Shown piece by piece: positions 5,021 to 5,585 of a stretch of DNA of 5,585 nucleotides (its first letter is position 1; each line of letters begins with the position of its first letter). The translations under genes and the position numbers were made by a program. The stretch lies in NCBI GenBank assembly GCA_005883245.1, contig VAXT01000006.1:8777-14361 (forward strand), in the 5' to 3' direction. The notes below the pieces were generated by a model. That model saw only the letters and a list, made by a program, of their open reading frames with translations. It had not been told where the DNA came from and made no database searches. This DNA comes from Actinomycetota bacterium (lineage in GTDB: Bacteria > Actinomycetota > Thermoleophilia > Gaiellales > Gaiellaceae).

Positions 5021-5585
5021 GTGACCTACTGTCCGTCCTGCGGCGCCGAAAACCCATCCGGCAAGAAGTTCTGCGGAGATTGTGGAACCGCGCTGGCAAT
5101 GACGTGCCCCTCCTGTGGGAGCGCGATCGAGCCCGGCAAGAAGTTCTGCGGCGACTGCGGTGCTCCCGTGGAAGCGGTCGCGATCGAGGTCGCCGGAACA
5201 CCGCCACCAGTGGCCGAGCGCCGCCTGGTGTCGGTGCTGTTCGCCGATCTCGTTGGGTTCACGTCCGCATCGGAGGACCGTGACGCGGAGGAGACACGAG
5301 AGGTCCTCACTCGATATTTCGACGGCACGAGGCAGATCATCGAGCGCTATGGCGGCACGGTCGAGAAGTTCATCGGCGATGCCGTCATGGCGGTCTGGGG
5401 CGCCCCGGTCGCGCAGGAGGACGATGCCGAGCGTGCGGTGCGCGCGGCGCTCGACCTCGTCTCCGGAGTCGCGTTGCTCGGCCAGGAGCTCGGTGCGCCC
5501 GAGCTGCGAGCGCGGGCCGGGGTGCTCACCGGCGAGGCAGCGGTCTCGCTCGGGGCGGAAGGGCACGGGATGGTCGCCGGCGACC
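5021..5585 (+). CDS. Zinc-ribbon class III adenylate/guanylate cyclase, N-terminal part (cut by window edge)
   Basis: The frame starts at GTG 5021 and is open to the right edge (188 residues visible). An in-frame TGA at 4997-4999 with no other start codon between makes GTG the first possible start; the later ATG (Met27) would remove the first zinc ribbon. Residues 4-22 and 29-47 are tandem zinc ribbons, each C-P-S-C-G followed by KKFCGDCG, with all eight cysteines present. From about 66 comes a class III cyclase homology domain. The metal-binding aspartates are D76 (FADLVGFT) and D120 (KFIGDAVMAVWG), and K116 is the adenine-recognition lysine typical of adenylate cyclases, suggesting cAMP production from ATP. 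The rest of the catalytic domain is missing, starting after VAGD at 185-188. Proteins with this N-terminus are often about 1000 residues long with a following AAA ATPase and TPR region, but that part is not visible. N-terminal codons are less G/C-biased than those of the neighbouring genes. Confidence 0.9.
   Translation, partial: MTYCPSCGAENPSGKKFCGDCGTALAMTCPSCGSAIEPGKKFCGDCGAPVEAVAIEVAGTPPPVAERRLVSVLFADLVGFTSASEDRDAEETREVLTRYFDGTRQIIERYGGTVEKFIGDAVMAVWGAPVAQEDDAERAVRAALDLVSGVALLGQELGAPELRARAGVLTGEAAVSLGAEGHGMVAGD
5030..5161 (+). repeat. Internal tandem repeat encoding the two zinc ribbons
   Basis: The two zinc ribbons repeat with a 75-bp (25-codon) period. A 19-bp segment, CCGGCAAGAAGTTCTGCGG, is identical at 5058-5076 and 5133-5151. 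At protein level the shared blocks are CPSCG and GKKFCGDCG. The near-identity at DNA level points to duplication of a 25-residue unit within the gene rather than convergence. Confidence 0.75.

Noticed and set aside
5099..5101. ATG (Met27) as the start of the cyclase
   Set aside because: It would delete the first of two near-identical zinc ribbons, and the upstream GTG has a well-placed -10 box.
1..5585. CRISPR arrays, insertion sequences, tRNA/rRNA genes, attachment sites
   Set aside because: I saw no regularly spaced short repeats, no transposase-like frame with terminal repeats and no cloverleaf-like or rRNA-like sequence on either strand.

Overview
The window is GC-rich bacterial DNA, with G/C at most third codon positions. 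It contains a class III cyclase with tandem zinc ribbons, a PAQR protein with the N-terminus KPRLRGxxH, and a large secreted Asp-box protein. Several genes lack a Shine-Dalgarno sequence but have a TANNNT box 6-7 nt before the start codon. Together these suggest a high-GC actinobacterium, perhaps from Thermoleophilia/Solirubrobacterales. That assignment is an inference from sequence style; there is no rRNA or other marker here.

Layout. (1) Positions 1-2323, minus strand: one long gene for a secreted protein with Asp-box (BNR/sialidase-like) repeats. Its C-terminus lies beyond the left edge. (2) Positions 2324-2576: a divergent intergenic region with an AT-rich core. It holds a good sigma70-type promoter and a strong Shine-Dalgarno sequence for the left gene, a perfect 12-bp palindrome in that gene's leader, and an imperfect 18-bp palindrome nearer the right-hand gene. 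(3) Positions 2577-3227, plus strand: a seven-helix PAQR/hemolysin III (TrhA-type) membrane protein. (4) Positions 3247-4107 and 4108-4974, plus strand: two tandem formyltransferase paralogues of the Fmt/GART fold, about two-thirds identical. They share a reading frame and are separated only by TAG followed directly by ATG. (5) Positions 4975-5020: a short gap with a perfect GC-rich inverted repeat, then a TANNNT box. (6) From 5021 to the right edge, plus strand: the N-terminal part of an adenylate-cyclase-type protein with two zinc ribbons and a class III catalytic domain.

How the genes relate. The PAQR gene and the formyltransferase pair lie close together (19-nt gap, then none) and could be co-transcribed, although a -10-like box before the first formyltransferase suggests it can also be transcribed separately. 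The second formyltransferase has no ribosome site of its own and probably depends on reinitiation after the first. The cyclase looks like a separate unit. No shared pathway links the secreted protein, the PAQR protein, the formyltransferases and the cyclase. I saw no mobile element, CRISPR array, RNA gene or defence system. The most unusual features are the exact in-frame duplication of the formyltransferase and the repeated leaderless-start architecture.
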